64,000 bases of DNA from Bacteroidales bacterium. GTDB taxonomy: Bacteria; Bacteroidota; Bacteroidia; Bacteroidales; UBA932. The notes beneath the pieces were generated by a model. That model was not told where the DNA came from and ran no database searches. It saw only the letters and a list, made by a program, of their open reading frames with translations. Shown here piece by piece: positions 17,199-26,999 of this stretch. Where the stretch lies: the NCBI GenBank assembly GCA_017469845.1, contig JAFUFP010000011.1:1-64000 (forward strand), written 5' to 3'. Each line of letters opens with the position of its first letter. Positions within the stretch are counted from its first letter, which is position 1. A program made the position numbers and the translations under genes.

Positions 17199-17872
17199 TG
17201 GATGGAATTGTTGATATCTGCTGAATAATGCGCCGCTTCCTTCAGCCAACCCATCAGCCGGTCATCAATCTCATCTATGGAACTGACCAGAACATGATGC
17301 GTCCAGCGTTTGGGCGCCGCCTCTGTGACAACGCCGATACGGGGATGCCGGCAAGGCTCGCCCAAACCAAATGAGACGGTAATATACGGATGGGGCATCT
17401 CGGCCTTGCGCTTGATTCGAAGAAGGGAAATACAGGCAAACATCCGGGCATTGTAATAGGAAACCTGTGTTTTCTGAATCTCCCTGCGCATGGTTGCATA
17501 CTCGCCGCATTCCTCCAGAATCCGATCATTCAGTGCCTGAAACAGTGACAACGCTCCGGGTTCCTCTGCAAAGAATATTTCCGGCGAGGGTTCTGACCAA
17601 GGTTCCAGCACAACTTTCACCGTATCGCCGAAGGCCTTTCCGATCTGCTTCCTGATGGCTTTCGGCATACCTAACACATAACAAATGGAACCGTCGGGAT
17701 TCTTTTCGCCCATATTGACAATGCTCCCGTCATAAGGGATACCGTCGAATGTGGCATGCACCCGCAGCCGTCCTTTCCCCGTTTCTTTTTTCAGGTCAAA
17801 GGGAATCCGGATATAGGAAGCGTCCATGTCGGGATGCTTGATGATCTCTGCGGAGAAGGGTGTGAATGTCAT
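17195..17872 (-). CDS. DUF1905/DUF5655 two-domain protein
   Basis: Soluble protein of 225 residues. The N-terminal half (about 10-95) matches DUF1905, a small beta-barrel: FDGIPYDGSIVNMG then VLGMPKAIRKQIGKAFGD. The C-terminal half (about 110-220) matches DUF5655: QKTQVSYYNARMFACISLLR and PKRWTHHVLVSSIDEID. Neither domain has an established activity. First gene of a three-gene operon, overlapping the VOC gene by 4 bases. Genes of this kind are frequent in mobile gene collections, in line with the accessory nature of the region. Confidence 0.8.
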   Translation of the reverse strand: MTFTPFSAEIIKHPDMDASYIRIPFDLKKETGKGRLRVHATFDGIPYDGSIVNMGEKNPDGSICYVLGMPKAIRKQIGKAFGDTVKVVLEPWSEPSPEIFFAEEPGALSLFQALNDRILEECGEYATMRREIQKTQVSYYNARMFACISLLRIKRKAEMPHPYITVSFGLGEPCRHPRIGVVTEAAPKRWTHHVLVSSIDEIDDRLMGWLKEAAHYSADINNSIQ

Positions 17873-17969
17873 GGCTTCAGTCTGGAATGTACCAATTAAT
17901 CGATGTGAAGTTACTCACATTGCGCCGATTCTCCAAACCTCAGGTAAACCTGTTGCGGGACGATATTGC

Positions 17970-18125
17970 GGGGTCTGCGGATTGATTGTTTGCATTTGGC
18001 TGTGTGTCAATCCATTATAAAACATCCTCCCGCAGACCCCTGGTTTTTTGAGAGGGTCTGCAGATGACCAGTATATAACTCATTGAGGATTAGACATTTC
18101 CGGGAGCGCCATCCGCAGACCTCTC
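17970..18125. repeat. Two successive inverted repeats built on GTCTGCGG
   Basis: GGGGTCTGCGG at 17970-17980 and its exact complement CCGCAGACCCC at 18030-18040, 49 bases apart. A second, slightly diverged pair is AGAGGGTCTGCAGATG (18051-18066) with CATCCGCAGACCTCTC (18110-18125), 43 bases apart. Possible regulator sites, a small hairpin element or recombination sites. Confidence 0.6.
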
Positions 18126-18136
18126 GGAAAACAAAT

Positions 18137-18160
18137 AAGCCAGCCCCGAAAGGCTGGCTT
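18137..18160 (-). terminator. Terminator of tRNA-fMet
   Basis: AAGCCAGCC and GGCTGGCTT form a perfect 9-bp stem around CCGAAA, 7 bases past the tRNA 3' end on the minus strand. Confidence 0.75.
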
Positions 18161-18166
18161 GCTGTG

Positions 18167-18239
<73 letters not shown>

Positions 18240-18249
18240 ATGTGGACTG

Positions 18250-18280
18250 CAAATATAGATACTATTTTTGAAACTGCAAA
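18250..18280 (-). promoter_or_regulatory. Promoter of tRNA-fMet
   Basis: On the minus strand TATATTTG (18250-18257) preceded by TTTG (18277-18280) with 19 bases between: a full match to the Bacteroidota -33/-7 promoter, about 10 bases before the tRNA. Confidence 0.75.
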
Positions 18281-18319
18281 ATATTTTTTCAAAACTCGCC
18301 CCGAAAAATCTATGCAGAA

Positions 18320-19735
18320 TCACTTTCCGGCGCTTTCCAGGAACGCTACAATGCCGTCAATATCTTCTGCAGCAATCTTTTTCTGCTCGCCACTCTGAAG
18401 GTTCTTAATGTTGATCAATTTCTGCGAAGCCTCGTCACTTCCGTTGATTGAAATGAAAGGTATCGCCTTCTTGTCAGCATAATCGAACTGCTTCTTGAGC
18501 TTAGTGGTATCCGGATAGATTTCACAGGAAACTCCCCTGCCGCGGAGTTCCTTGGCAACCGGGAGAAGATAAGGAAGCACCTGGGCATCCATGTTGGCGA
18601 AAAGGATGGTCGTCGTGCTTGAGAGGCCCTCGGGGAATTTCTCCAATCCTGTCAGGACATCATAGATTCTGTCGGCTCCGAAAGAGATACCGACACCTGA
18701 CATTCCGGGAAGTCCGAAGATTCCGGTGAGGTTGTCGTACCTTCCGCCGCCGCATATGCTTCCGATGGCGAAGTCCTTCGCCTTGACTTCGAAGATGGCT
18801 CCGGTATAGTAGTTGAGTCCCCTGGCGAGTGAAAGGTCGATTTCACATTCCTGGGATACGCCTGCGGCCCCGATGAAGGAGAAGAGTTCCTCCAGTTCGT
18901 CCAGTCCCTTCAAGCCTGTCTCGGAGACGATTCCGGAAGCGGATCCTCCGTTCATCAGTGAACGCATGGTGGCGATCTTCTCGGCGGTGGTTCCGGAAAG
19001 CGAGAGGATCGGTTCGATAACGGCAACCGCCTCATCGGTGAGTCCCCTTTCCTTCATTTCCTCTTTGACGGCGTCAAGACCGATTTTGTCAAGTTTGTCG
19101 ATGGCGACCGTTATGTCCACCACCTTGTCAGGGAAGCCGGCAATCTCGGCGAATCCGGTCAGCACCTTGCGGTTGTTGATCTTAATGAGGACATTGATGC
19201 CGAAAATCGAGAACACCTTGTCCACTATCTGAACAAGTTCGAGTTCATTTATCTGTGACTTGCTTCCGATCACATCGGCATCGCACTGGTAGAATTCACG
19301 GTAACGGCCCTTCTGGGGACGGTCTGCCCTCCATACAGGCTGGATCTGATATCTCTTGAAAGGGAAAGAGATCTCGTTCTGGTGCTGGACTACGAACCTG
19401 GCGAAAGGAACGGTAAGGTCATAGCGGAGTCCCTTTTCACACACCTTCCTGGTGATTGCGGCGCTGTCGAAGCCACCCTCAGAAGTCACTTCTGTAGGAT
19501 TGATCCCGGAGAACGCTTCACCGGAATTGAGGATCCTGAAAAGGAGCTTGTCTCCCTCGTCTCCGTATTTACCGAGAAGGGTGGAGAGATTCTCCATGGC
19601 GGGAGTCTCTATCTGTGAGTATCCGTATGTGCGGAAAACTGAAGTGATGGTTCCGAATATGTAGTTCCTGCGGGCCATCTCGGTCTGTCCGAAATCTCTC
19701 GTGCCCTTTGGGATTGACGGTTTTGCGCTTGCCAT
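18320..19735 (-). CDS. hisS: Histidyl-tRNA synthetase
   Basis: Class II aminoacyl-tRNA synthetase that charges tRNA-His, 471 residues, cytosolic. The N-terminus [15 protein letters not shown] with [16 protein letters not shown] is motif 1 of His[21 protein letters not shown] is motif 2; [15 protein letters not shown] and [13 protein letters not shown] follow, with motif 3 at [15 protein letters not shown]. The anticodon-binding domain closes the protein (from about 370). Length fits the Bacteroidota type. Its promoter overlaps that of the divergent sppA gene. Confidence 0.97.
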   Translation of the reverse strand: MASAKPSIPKGTRDFGQTEMARRNYIFGTITSVFRTYGYSQIETPAMENLSTLLGKYGDEGDKLLFRILNSGEAFSGINPTEVTSEGGFDSAAITRKVCEKGLRYDLTVPFARFVVQHQNEISFPFKRYQIQPVWRADRPQKGRYREFYQCDADVIGSKSQINELELVQIVDKVFSIFGINVLIKINNRKVLTGFAEIAGFPDKVVDITVAIDKLDKIGLDAVKEEMKERGLTDEAVAVIEPILSLSGTTAEKIATMRSLMNGGSASGIVSETGLKGLDELEELFSFIGAAGVSQECEIDLSLARGLNYYTGAIFEVKAKDFAIGSICGGGRYDNLTGIFGLPGMSGVGISFGADRIYDVLTGLEKFPEGLSSTTTILFANMDAQVLPYLLPVAKELRGRGVSCEIYPDTTKLKKQFDYADKKAIPFISINGSDEASQKLINIKNLQSGEQKKIAAEDIDGIVAFLESAGK

Positions 19736-19763
19736 AAATAAATAAACTTATTGAAAAGTCCTG

Positions 19764-19780
19764 CAAAGTTAGTATTTTTG
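19764..19780. promoter_or_regulatory. Overlapping divergent promoters of hisS and sppA
   Basis: TAACTTTG on the minus strand (19764-19771) for hisS and TATTTTTG on the plus strand (19773-19780) for sppA lie next to each other. The two -7 elements are 1 base apart, so RNA polymerase could hardly occupy both at once. Confidence 0.6.
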
Positions 19781-19849
19781 CACCTAATTGCGAAACTCTG
19801 ATTCTTTTTTGATTCAGCGTCCTACAAGTTAATCAATCTTCAACATACA

Positions 19850-21670
19850 ATGAAAGAATTTGTGAAAATGGTCCTTGCAGTCATCTGCGGACTTTTCCTT
19901 ATGACCATCATCGGATTTTTCCTGATGATAGGTTTCTTCGGCTCCCTGGCAGCCGCATCAGGAAGCAAACCTGTTCTTCCGCGTGAAGGTGTACTCGACC
20001 TCAATCTCAACAAAGTCGTCATAACCGAACAAGGAGGTTCATCCATGTCTTTCGACCCCACTTCCTTGATTTTGGGAGGCGGATCTCCCGGCACACCCGT
20101 AGGTATATGGGAAGCGGTCCAGGCCATCAACAAGGCAGCAGAGGACAAGGGAGTCAAGTACATTTACCTAAGAGCTGACCAGTCCAGTACCTCAACCGCC
20201 CTTCTGGAGGAACTACGCAAGGCGCTGGAGAACTTCCGCAAAAGCGGAAAAGCGGTCATAGCCTTCACGGAGGCACCTACAGTCGGCAGCTATTATCTCT
20301 ACTCCGTCGCTGACAAGGTCTACATGTCAAACGTAGCCGGAAGCACTCCCATGATGACAGGTATAGGAACCCAGATGTTCTTCCTCAAGGACCTTCTCGA
20401 CAAGGTCGGTGTCAATGTCCAACTCATCCGCCACGGCAAGTACAAATCCGCCGGTGAAATGTACATAAAGAACGCACCCAGCCCCGAGAACATGGAGCAG
20501 AACCAGGAAATGGTCAACTCCATGTGGAACACCATCAGCACCTCCATCGCCAGCGGCAGGGACTTCACTCCCGAGAGACTTTCCGAAATGATCGACAATC
20601 TCGAACTGAACTTCCCCGAGGACGTCCTCAGGTGCGGTCTCGCAGATGAACTCTTCTCAAGGGAGGAACTCCAGCAGAAGCTCGCCGACCTTGCGACCGT
20701 AGAGAATTACAAGGACATCAAGATGATTCCCTTCGCAGACTACGTTTCAGCCAAGGTCCTTCCCAACCTCAAGGCCAAGAAGAAGATAGCCGTCATCTAT
20801 GCCGAAGGAAACATCGTTGAAGGAAGCGCCAGCTCCAACATCGCCGGAGACCGTTTCGCTTCGATCATTTCCGACATACGCAAGGACAATGACGTCAAGG
20901 CCGTCGTATTCAGGGTATCTTCTCCCGGAGGAAGCGTAACCGCATCCGACAAGATCAAAAAAGAAATCGATCTTCTGAGGGCAGAGAAGCCCGTCATCGC
21001 TTCTTACGGTGACTATGCCGCTTCAGGCGGATATTGGGTATCCAACAGCTGCGACAAGATCTTCTCCGATGAAACCACCCTCACAGGTTCGATCGGCGTA
21101 TTCAGCATGATTCCGGACCTGAGCAACGTTCTCCATTACGTGGCTCACGTCAATGCCGTGACAGTGGGATCATCCCCTCACGCCGACATGTACTCAGCCT
21201 TCAGGCCTCTCTCAGCCCAGGAGACCGACTACATGCAGGCCTCCATCGAGAAGATATACGAGACCTTCGTGAACACCGTAGCGGAAGGCAGGGACCTCCG
21301 CCCCACTTACGTTGACTCCCTTGCCCAGGGTAGGGTATGGACCGGTGCCGACGGACTTAAGATAGGTCTTGTCGATGAAATCGGAACCCTCGAAGACGCG
21401 ATCAACTATGCAGCGACCGCCGCAGGTGACGCGGACCTCACAGCATGGAACATCGTGGCTTATCCCAAGCCCAAGACAGAGATGGAATCCCTGATGGAGA
21501 TGTTCGGAATGGGAAGCGAAGAAGCTTCCATCTTCACCAAGAAGAACCCCGTAACCGAATCCCTCGAAGGCACTCCTTTCGAGTCACTGAGCAAGGCTTT
21601 CAAGGATTGGGACTTCGCTTCATCCGAGAAGTTCTACGCCAGGATGCCTTACGAAATCATCGTGAAATAA
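19850..21670 (+). CDS. sppA: Signal peptide peptidase SppA, 67K type
   Basis: Membrane-anchored serine protease of 606 residues that degrades released signal peptides. One N-terminal membrane helix (VLAVICGLFLMTIIGFFLMIGFF) precedes two tandem ClpP-like halves. The catalytic Lys is in GKYKSAGEM (Lys199) and the Ser in AASGGYWVSN (Ser392), matching the Lys/Ser dyad split between halves in E. coli SppA. The segment SPGGSVTASDKIKKEI is also typical. Length agrees with the long form. Divergent from hisS. Confidence 0.95.
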   Translation: MKEFVKMVLAVICGLFLMTIIGFFLMIGFFGSLAAASGSKPVLPREGVLDLNLNKVVITEQGGSSMSFDPTSLILGGGSPGTPVGIWEAVQAINKAAEDKGVKYIYLRADQSSTSTALLEELRKALENFRKSGKAVIAFTEAPTVGSYYLYSVADKVYMSNVAGSTPMMTGIGTQMFFLKDLLDKVGVNVQLIRHGKYKSAGEMYIKNAPSPENMEQNQEMVNSMWNTISTSIASGRDFTPERLSEMIDNLELNFPEDVLRCGLADELFSREELQQKLADLATVENYKDIKMIPFADYVSAKVLPNLKAKKKIAVIYAEGNIVEGSASSNIAGDRFASIISDIRKDNDVKAVVFRVSSPGGSVTASDKIKKEIDLLRAEKPVIASYGDYAASGGYWVSNSCDKIFSDETTLTGSIGVFSMIPDLSNVLHYVAHVNAVTVGSSPHADMYSAFRPLSAQETDYMQASIEKIYETFVNTVAEGRDLRPTYVDSLAQGRVWTGADGLKIGLVDEIGTLEDAINYAATAAGDADLTAWNIVAYPKPKTEMESLMEMFGMGSEEASIFTKKNPVTESLEGTPFESLSKAFKDWDFASSEKFYARMPYEIIVK

Positions 21671-21703
21671 TCCCGGAACTTCTTCCGGTCATACGACTTA
21701 TGA

Positions 21704-21729
21704 TATCCCCTGCCCAAAGGCGGGGGATA
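21704..21729 (+). terminator. Hairpin after sppA
   Basis: TATCCCC (21704-21710) pairs with GGGGATA (21723-21729), with an inner GCC/GGC. There is no strong T run, so termination activity is uncertain. Confidence 0.4.
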
Positions 21730-21980
21730 ATTGTATTGACTTCGTTCTTTTCGCTACACTTCCTTCAAGTTGCCATGCCAATTCCGGTCGTACCCGTAGT
21801 GGACCCTTGCCGCACCGGAATGTCACTCAGTGGAGTCCTTTCCTTGAGCAAACGGGACGGAAAGGCGGAGACGTGACAAAGTCCTCCTGCAAATCCATTC
21901 ACGGCGCATTTACGGAAGATCTGACGGGTTTTTCCCGCATAAGGGAGAGGGTCCCCCATCACGGAGAAAGGTGCGGAGAC

Positions 21981-22009
21981 AAAAAAAGGCCGACCCCGAA
22001 GGACCGGCC
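21981..22009 (-). terminator. Terminator of the FadL-like gene
   Basis: Minus-strand stem GGCCG/CGGCC extended by GTCC/GGGT around a TTCG tetraloop, followed by seven T. Confidence 0.8.
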
Positions 22010-22031
22010 AAAAATATGCGTAAAAAACTTC

Positions 22032-23642
22032 CTAGAATCTCCAACCGAAGGTTGCGACGATGTCGAAGATGCTCCTCTTCACGACCATTTCGGGAGTGAG
22101 GGTTCCGTCATCGAAGGTTCCGGCGGGATACTCGTAAGGATAGACGTACATGTCAGGTTTGAAGGTTCCGCGCAGAGCCATGTCGAAGAAGAATGACTTG
22201 GGGCTGCTGTATCCGAAACCAACGCTAGCGTTCTGCATCACTGCCTTGATGCTGTTGCCGTTGTTGTCAAGTTCGGGAGAGGTAACCATTCCGTATCCGG
22301 CCCTGATGGCGAACTCGGGGATAGGCTTCACCTCGAAACCGAGCCTCAGGCTGTGGCTAAGGCCCATATTCTTCTCGATGTCGGCATTGGTGTCGGAGAA
22401 TGAGCCGTAATCGTAGTCGATAGTCCTGTAGTACATCCTGCTGTAGTCAGCCATCTCGTAATCAGCGCTCAGGAGTCCGAATCCGGGAATAGTATAGGCA
22501 AGACCGGCATTGACCCTGAAAGGAGAAACGAGCCTGTAATCGTATGTTCCCTCTTCGGAAGTCTCACTTCCGTTGTACTGAGAATCGGAGAAGGTGATGT
22601 CACCGGAATATACCCACCTTTCAGATACCGTCATAGCGGTAGGAGTCTGGATGGCGGCTCCGATCCTGAAGTTGGTGGTGGGCAGCCATATGAAACCGAA
22701 CTTTCCGTAAACTCCGCTTCCGTCCACATCCATCTGAGTACGGTATCTGGCGTCGGAGAAATAGGTCGTAACTCCGCTTTCGTACTCGATCGGGAAGTCG
22801 GACATGTTCTGTGCGTCCTCGGTGAATGCGGTATTCGTCCTGTATCCGAAGGCGACCATACCGAGGTTGGCACCGAGATACAGGCGGTCGTTGATGTTCA
22901 TACCGAAGTTGAGCACCATGTCGTACTTGTTGCCGGTCGTCCTGCGTCCATACCTCTGGTCAAGCGGTCCGCCTAGGCCGATTGATCCGTCGGGAAGCAC
23001 AATTTCGGTGGAACCGATGAACTGGTTGTCAGCGCCTCCGTATGTCGAAATCATACCGGTTCTCCATCCGATGATATCATCCCAAGGGAACTGTCCACCT
23101 GAGTATGTCGCATTGCTGAGAGCGGTTCCGGTAGCACCGTCAGCGGTAGCCCATGAAGCCATGGAACCGAGATAACTGGTCTGATTGTTCGCTCCGGACG
23201 CACCGAATTCCTCGGTGAAGAGATTGGTGGCGTTCCCCACGAATCCGAACGAAATGTTCTTGATTCCGTACGAACGTCCTGTCTTCTGGTTGACGACAAT
23301 TCCGAAGTTCGGCATCGTCATCCTTCCCCAATTGTTCTTCTCCTGAGTGGAGAATACGGATGAAGTGGAAGGAGTGCCGTTATACTGCGCAGCGGTCGAA
23401 ATGATGCTGATATTTGGAGTCAGAGTGAACTGCGAATATCCGTTGACCGCGGAGCCTGCAGGGTTGAGGCCGATGGAGCCGAGATCTCCTCCCAGAGCGG
23501 TGAAGGCATTGCCCATGGCTATGCTCCTTGCCGTTCCGTAGTAGTTATTCTCGCTGTAACGGAGAGCGTCATACATGTCCTGGGCACCGGCAGCAAGGCT
23601 GAAGGCGAGCCCGAGGGAAAGTATTGCTGATATTCTTTTCAT
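22032..23642 (-). CDS. FadL/OmpP1-like outer-membrane porin
   Basis: Outer-membrane beta-barrel of 536 residues with signal peptide LSLGLAFSLAAGAQ. After it comes DALRYSENNYYGTARSIAMGNAFTALGGDLGSIGLNPAG, the N-terminal hatch pattern of Bacteroidota OmpP1/FadL-type proteins. The rest alternates short amphipathic strands rich in Tyr, Gly and Asn, ending in ATFGWRF, a terminal-Phe barrel signature. FadL proteins pass hydrophobic compounds such as fatty acids; the cargo here is unproven. The WDPWY lipoprotein gene lies 78 bases upstream on the same strand, so they are probably cotranscribed. Confidence 0.85.
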   Translation of the reverse strand: MKRISAILSLGLAFSLAAGAQDMYDALRYSENNYYGTARSIAMGNAFTALGGDLGSIGLNPAGSAVNGYSQFTLTPNISIISTAAQYNGTPSTSSVFSTQEKNNWGRMTMPNFGIVVNQKTGRSYGIKNISFGFVGNATNLFTEEFGASGANNQTSYLGSMASWATADGATGTALSNATYSGGQFPWDDIIGWRTGMISTYGGADNQFIGSTEIVLPDGSIGLGGPLDQRYGRRTTGNKYDMVLNFGMNINDRLYLGANLGMVAFGYRTNTAFTEDAQNMSDFPIEYESGVTTYFSDARYRTQMDVDGSGVYGKFGFIWLPTTNFRIGAAIQTPTAMTVSERWVYSGDITFSDSQYNGSETSEEGTYDYRLVSPFRVNAGLAYTIPGFGLLSADYEMADYSRMYYRTIDYDYGSFSDTNADIEKNMGLSHSLRLGFEVKPIPEFAIRAGYGMVTSPELDNNGNSIKAVMQNASVGFGYSSPKSFFFDMALRGTFKPDMYVYPYEYPAGTFDDGTLTPEMVVKRSIFDIVATFGWRF

Positions 23643-23720
23643 TTTCGTAAAATCTTTCAGATAAAGTTTCAGAATGAGTCCTTAAAGAGAGTCCCGGTTG
23701 CCCGGGACCATAATCAACAC

Positions 23721-25124
23721 CTAGCGTCTTCCGCCACCGCTACTGCTTGAGCGGGCTCCACCGCCACCGCCGCCGGAGTATCCGCCACCGCCGGAATATC
23801 CACCCGAACGGGAGGCTCCGCCACCGGAGTATCCGCCGCCGGAATATCCGCCTGAACGGGATGAGCTGCTGGAGGATCCGCTACGGTATGAGCCTGAAGA
23901 AGAGCCGCTGCTGCGGTAAGAACCGTATGAAGAAGACGAGCGGGCCGCTGATGAACCGGTCGACCTGGTGCTCTGGCTGCTTCTCACTGATGAAGATGAG
24001 GAGCTACGAGTTGAAGATGAGGTCGAAGGCCTGCGGTAAACGCTTGAATTGGAGCTGCGCACTGAGGAGCCTGTCGAAGGTGAAGTCGAGCGTACGGATG
24101 AAGATGATCCGCTACGTACGGCTGACCCGGACTGTGATCTTGCTACAGAGGATGAAGTTGATCCGCTGCGCACGGTTGAGCTTGAAGAGCGTACGGTGCT
24201 TCCGCCGGTAGAGCTGCGGACAGCGGTTGAACCGCCGGTACGCACTGCGGAACCTGAACGTACGGATGAAGTCGATGTCCTTGTGACGGCCTCAGCTGAA
24301 GTCCTGCCCACGCGGGTGGCTCCGGAAGACCTTCTCACAGCGGTGGAAGTACCGGTAGCGGCCTTTGTGGTGGAGCCTGCCCTGGAAGCGCCTACGCGCC
24401 TGACATTGGTGGAGACTGTTCCCATTCCGTCACCGCGGCGTCCGCCGACAGTGTTGGTCCTGGGAGTCCATACTCCCCTATGTCCTCCGATCCATGCACC
24501 TCCGTAAGGATAGTAGTGGCCGTAGCCGTAGTATCCGCCGTAATAGCCATGGTAGTAGGGATGATACCAAGGATCCCACCAATAGGAGTAGCGCCAAGGG
24601 CTGTAATATCCGCCCCAGCCGTAATACCAAGGATCCCAACCCCAGCTGTAATACCAGGGATCGTACCACGAATAGTACCAAGGATCCCAATAGCGCCAAC
24701 TTGAATAGTACCAGGGATTGCCCCAGCGCCATGAAGCGGGTGCGAACCAAGGATCCCAGAATATTGAAGAATAATGCCAATATGAGTAGGGTGAATAACC
24801 CGCCCACATATCATAGTTGTTGTTCTGGAATACGGTTACGGTAGTAGTACCCGCATTTCTGTCGAACTTGTATGATGCTGACATATTGTCGGGGAGGAAG
24901 AGCGTATCGTTCTGGCCACTGCGAAGATATACTTCCGAGACCTTGGTCTCTTCGACGAGGGCCTCTACATCTGACGATGAAGCCTTGGCCACCTGCGTGG
25001 GGGCCTCTGTCCTATAGTAGATGCCGTCCTGGAACTGCTGCCCGGAGGAAGCGACCTGCACTGCGGAACCGCATGCTGAGAGAGTCAGCGCCGCCGCAAT
25101 CAGAAGGGTGATGTTCTTTCTCAT
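23721..25124 (-). CDS. WDPWY-repeat lipoprotein with Ser/Arg-rich tail
   Basis: Envelope lipoprotein of 467 residues (lipobox LSACG, Cys18). Three parts: a folded-looking N-terminus (about 20-105), an aromatic block (about 110-215) with repeats of WDPWY, WYYSW and YYGGYYG types, and a C-terminal low-complexity tail (about 230-467) of Ser, Arg, Gly and Thr with recurring SVRSGS/SSVRSS, ending SYSGGGG-like and GGGRR. Function unknown. The tail looks disordered and strongly basic, and could bind acidic surface polymers or nucleic acid; that is a guess. It precedes the FadL-like gene on the same strand. Confidence 0.75.
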   Translation of the reverse strand: MRKNITLLIAAALTLSACGSAVQVASSGQQFQDGIYYRTEAPTQVAKASSSDVEALVEETKVSEVYLRSGQNDTLFLPDNMSASYKFDRNAGTTTVTVFQNNNYDMWAGYSPYSYWHYSSIFWDPWFAPASWRWGNPWYYSSWRYWDPWYYSWYDPWYYSWGWDPWYYGWGGYYSPWRYSYWWDPWYHPYYHGYYGGYYGYGHYYPYGGAWIGGHRGVWTPRTNTVGGRRGDGMGTVSTNVRRVGASRAGSTTKAATGTSTAVRRSSGATRVGRTSAEAVTRTSTSSVRSGSAVRTGGSTAVRSSTGGSTVRSSSSTVRSGSTSSSVARSQSGSAVRSGSSSSVRSTSPSTGSSVRSSNSSVYRRPSTSSSTRSSSSSSVRSSQSTRSTGSSAARSSSSYGSYRSSGSSSGSYRSGSSSSSSRSGGYSGGGYSGGGASRSGGYSGGGGYSGGGGGGARSSSSGGGRR

Positions 25125-25520
25125 AATCGGATCTCCTATAATTAAACTGTTATTATTTGCTTATATGGTATGGTATAAAATGGTCTTTTATGCTTTATTC
25201 CATAAGGTAAACCATGTTTGGAGTGTTCCTTGCGTTTGTTTACCCAAGTTTTTGTATCTTTGTCTCCCGTTGGAAAACTTCTACAAGATGTTATGCAATT
25301 ATCGTACCCATGACAAAACGTCCGGTTTTTGCCCTACAGGCGGTCAAAATCAAGGTTTACGGATAGCTTTCATCTTTAGTTTGTTCTCCAATTTTTTTTA
25401 AATGATGCCGGAATGAAGGTTTTCGTTACAGAAAAAGTGAATTTATTTTCATTTCAGAATCCTTTTCACCCGGTACAAGATTAAACATTATTCCCGAAAT
25501 TTACAAACATTGTCAACGAA
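25125..25520. other. 396-base intergenic region, divergent wdpwy/proS
   Basis: Contains a plus-strand promoter-like pair (TTTG 25235-25238, TATCTTTG 25255-25262, spacing 16). A 18-residue frame MTKRPVFALQAVKIKVYG lies at 25310-25366, in the leader. The remainder before proS is AT-rich with no structure I recognise. Confidence 0.45.
25235..25262 (+). promoter_or_regulatory. Candidate promoter upstream of proS
   Basis: TTTG at 25235-25238 and TATCTTTG at 25255-25262, 16 bases apart, slightly shorter than the usual 18-21. It implies a leader of about 250 bases. Confidence 0.45.
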
Positions 25521-26999
25521 ATGGCGGATCAGATAACTAAACGCTCGGAAAATTACTCCCAATGGTACAGCGACCTCGTGATGAAGGCCGACCTTGCGGA
25601 GCAATCACAGGTAAGGGGCTGCATGGTAATCAAGCCCTACGGATATGCAATCTGGGAGAAGATGCAGAGGATTCTTGACGACATGTTCAAGCAGACAGGA
25701 GTCCAGAACGCTTACTTCCCCCTCTTCATCCCCAAGTCATTCTTCAGCCGTGAGGCTGAGCACGTGGCGGGATTCGCGAAGGAATGCGCGGTGGTGACCC
25801 ACCATCGTCTGATGAACGATCCCGACGGCAAAGGTGTCGTCGTGGACCCTTCAGCGAAACTCGAAGAGGAACTCATCGTCCGTCCTACCTCCGAGACCAT
25901 CATCTGGAGCACATACAAGAACTGGATCACCTCATGGAGGGATCTCCCCATCCTTTGCAACCAGTGGGCGAACGTCGTCCGTTGGGAAATGAGGACAAGG
26001 CTTTTCCTCCGTACCGCTGAATTCCTCTGGCAGGAAGGCCACACGGCACATGCAACAGCCGAGGAGGCTATGCAGGAAGCAAGGACTATGGTCGACGTCT
26101 ACGCCAAGTTCGCAAGGGAGACCATGGCTCTTCCCGTAATCGAAGGACACAAGAGCCCCAACGAGAGATTCGCCGGCGCCCTTGACACCCTCACCATCGA
26201 GGCGATGATGCAGGACGGAAAGGCACTCCAGGCAGGAACATCCCATTTCCTCGGCCAGAACTTCGCGAAGTCATTCGACGTACAGTATACCGACAAGGAA
26301 GGAAAGTCCCAGTACGTATGGGCTACCTCATGGGGAGTATCGACAAGGCTCATGGGAGCTCTCGTAATGGCGCACGGAGATGACAACGGTCTCGTTCTTC
26401 CTCCTGCCCTCGCACCTATCCAGGTAGTGATGGTCCCCATCTACCGCAAGCCCGAAGAGATGGAGGCGATCCTCAGCAAGATGGAGGAGATCAAGAAGGG
26501 ACTCGAGGCTCAGGGACATTCCGTCAAGATCGACAACCGCGACACCCTCAGGCCCGGCTTCAAATTCGCCGAGTGGGAGCTCAAGGGAGTTCCCGTACGT
26601 CTCGCGATCGGCCCCCGCGACCTTGAGAACGGAACGGTCGAAGTTCACCGCAGGGATACCCTCACCAAGGAGACCATGTCCCTCGAAGGCATCGGGGAGC
26701 ATATCGCCCATCTTCTCGATGACATCCAGAAGAACATCTACCAGAAGGCTTTCGATTTCCGCCAGAGCAATGTCGAGAAATGCGACAGCTGGGATGAATT
26801 CAAGGAGAAGATCACCCAGGGCAAGTTCCTCCTCTGCCATTGGGACGGCACAGCCGAGACGGAGCAGAAGATCAAGGACGAGACCAAGGCCACAATCCGC
26901 TGCATCCCTATCGACAGCTTCGTATGCGAAGAAGAAGGAAAGGACATCTATTCCGGCAAACCTTCCAAGCAGAGGGTCGTCTTCGCCATCGCTTACTGA
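25521..26999 (+). CDS. proS: Prolyl-tRNA synthetase
   Basis: Class II synthetase charging tRNA-Pro, 492 residues, of the short archaeal/eukaryal-like type without the bacterial insertion domain, as usual in Bacteroidota. Visible features: [14 protein letters not shown] (motif 1 region), [16 protein letters not shown], motif 2 in [38 protein letters not shown], and motif 3 at [18 protein letters not shown]. The anticodon-binding domain starts around residue 310 (VVMVPIYRK) and a C-terminal domain ends in VVFAIAY. The DUF3078 gene follows after 49 bases. Confidence 0.97.
   Translation: MADQITKRSENYSQWYSDLVMKADLAEQSQVRGCMVIKPYGYAIWEKMQRILDDMFKQTGVQNAYFPLFIPKSFFSREAEHVAGFAKECAVVTHHRLMNDPDGKGVVVDPSAKLEEELIVRPTSETIIWSTYKNWITSWRDLPILCNQWANVVRWEMRTRLFLRTAEFLWQEGHTAHATAEEAMQEARTMVDVYAKFARETMALPVIEGHKSPNERFAGALDTLTIEAMMQDGKALQAGTSHFLGQNFAKSFDVQYTDKEGKSQYVWATSWGVSTRLMGALVMAHGDDNGLVLPPALAPIQVVMVPIYRKPEEMEAILSKMEEIKKGLEAQGHSVKIDNRDTLRPGFKFAEWELKGVPVRLAIGPRDLENGTVEVHRRDTLTKETMSLEGIGEHIAHLLDDIQKNIYQKAFDFRQSNVEKCDSWDEFKEKITQGKFLLCHWDGTAETEQKIKDETKATIRCIPIDSFVCEEEGKDIYSGKPSKQRVVFAIAY

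Larger units (their letters stand above)
17873..18166. other. Intergenic region with four GTCTGCGG-type inverted repeats
   Basis: Lies between the island's first gene and tRNA-fMet. It carries four related repeat arms (17970-17980, 18030-18040, 18051-18066, 18110-18125) that can form two hairpins, then the tRNA terminator. No gene seen. Confidence 0.55.
21671..22031. other. 361-base intergenic region between convergent genes
   Basis: Holds a weak hairpin after sppA (21704-21729) and a strong terminator for the FadL-like gene (21981-22009). The 240 bases between carry only overlapping unsupported frames; no RNA family recognised. Confidence 0.5.

Noticed and set aside
21765..21962. Possible cobalamin or other riboswitch, or a small gene, between sppA and the FadL-like gene
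   Set aside because: No B12 box, no stable multi-stem fold seen by eye, and the region is 3' to both convergent genes, where a 5' regulator would not sit.
23747..24211. Arg-rich protein on the plus strand opposite the WDPWY lipoprotein
   Set aside because: It is the complement of Ser/Arg repeat codons; no start context or family.
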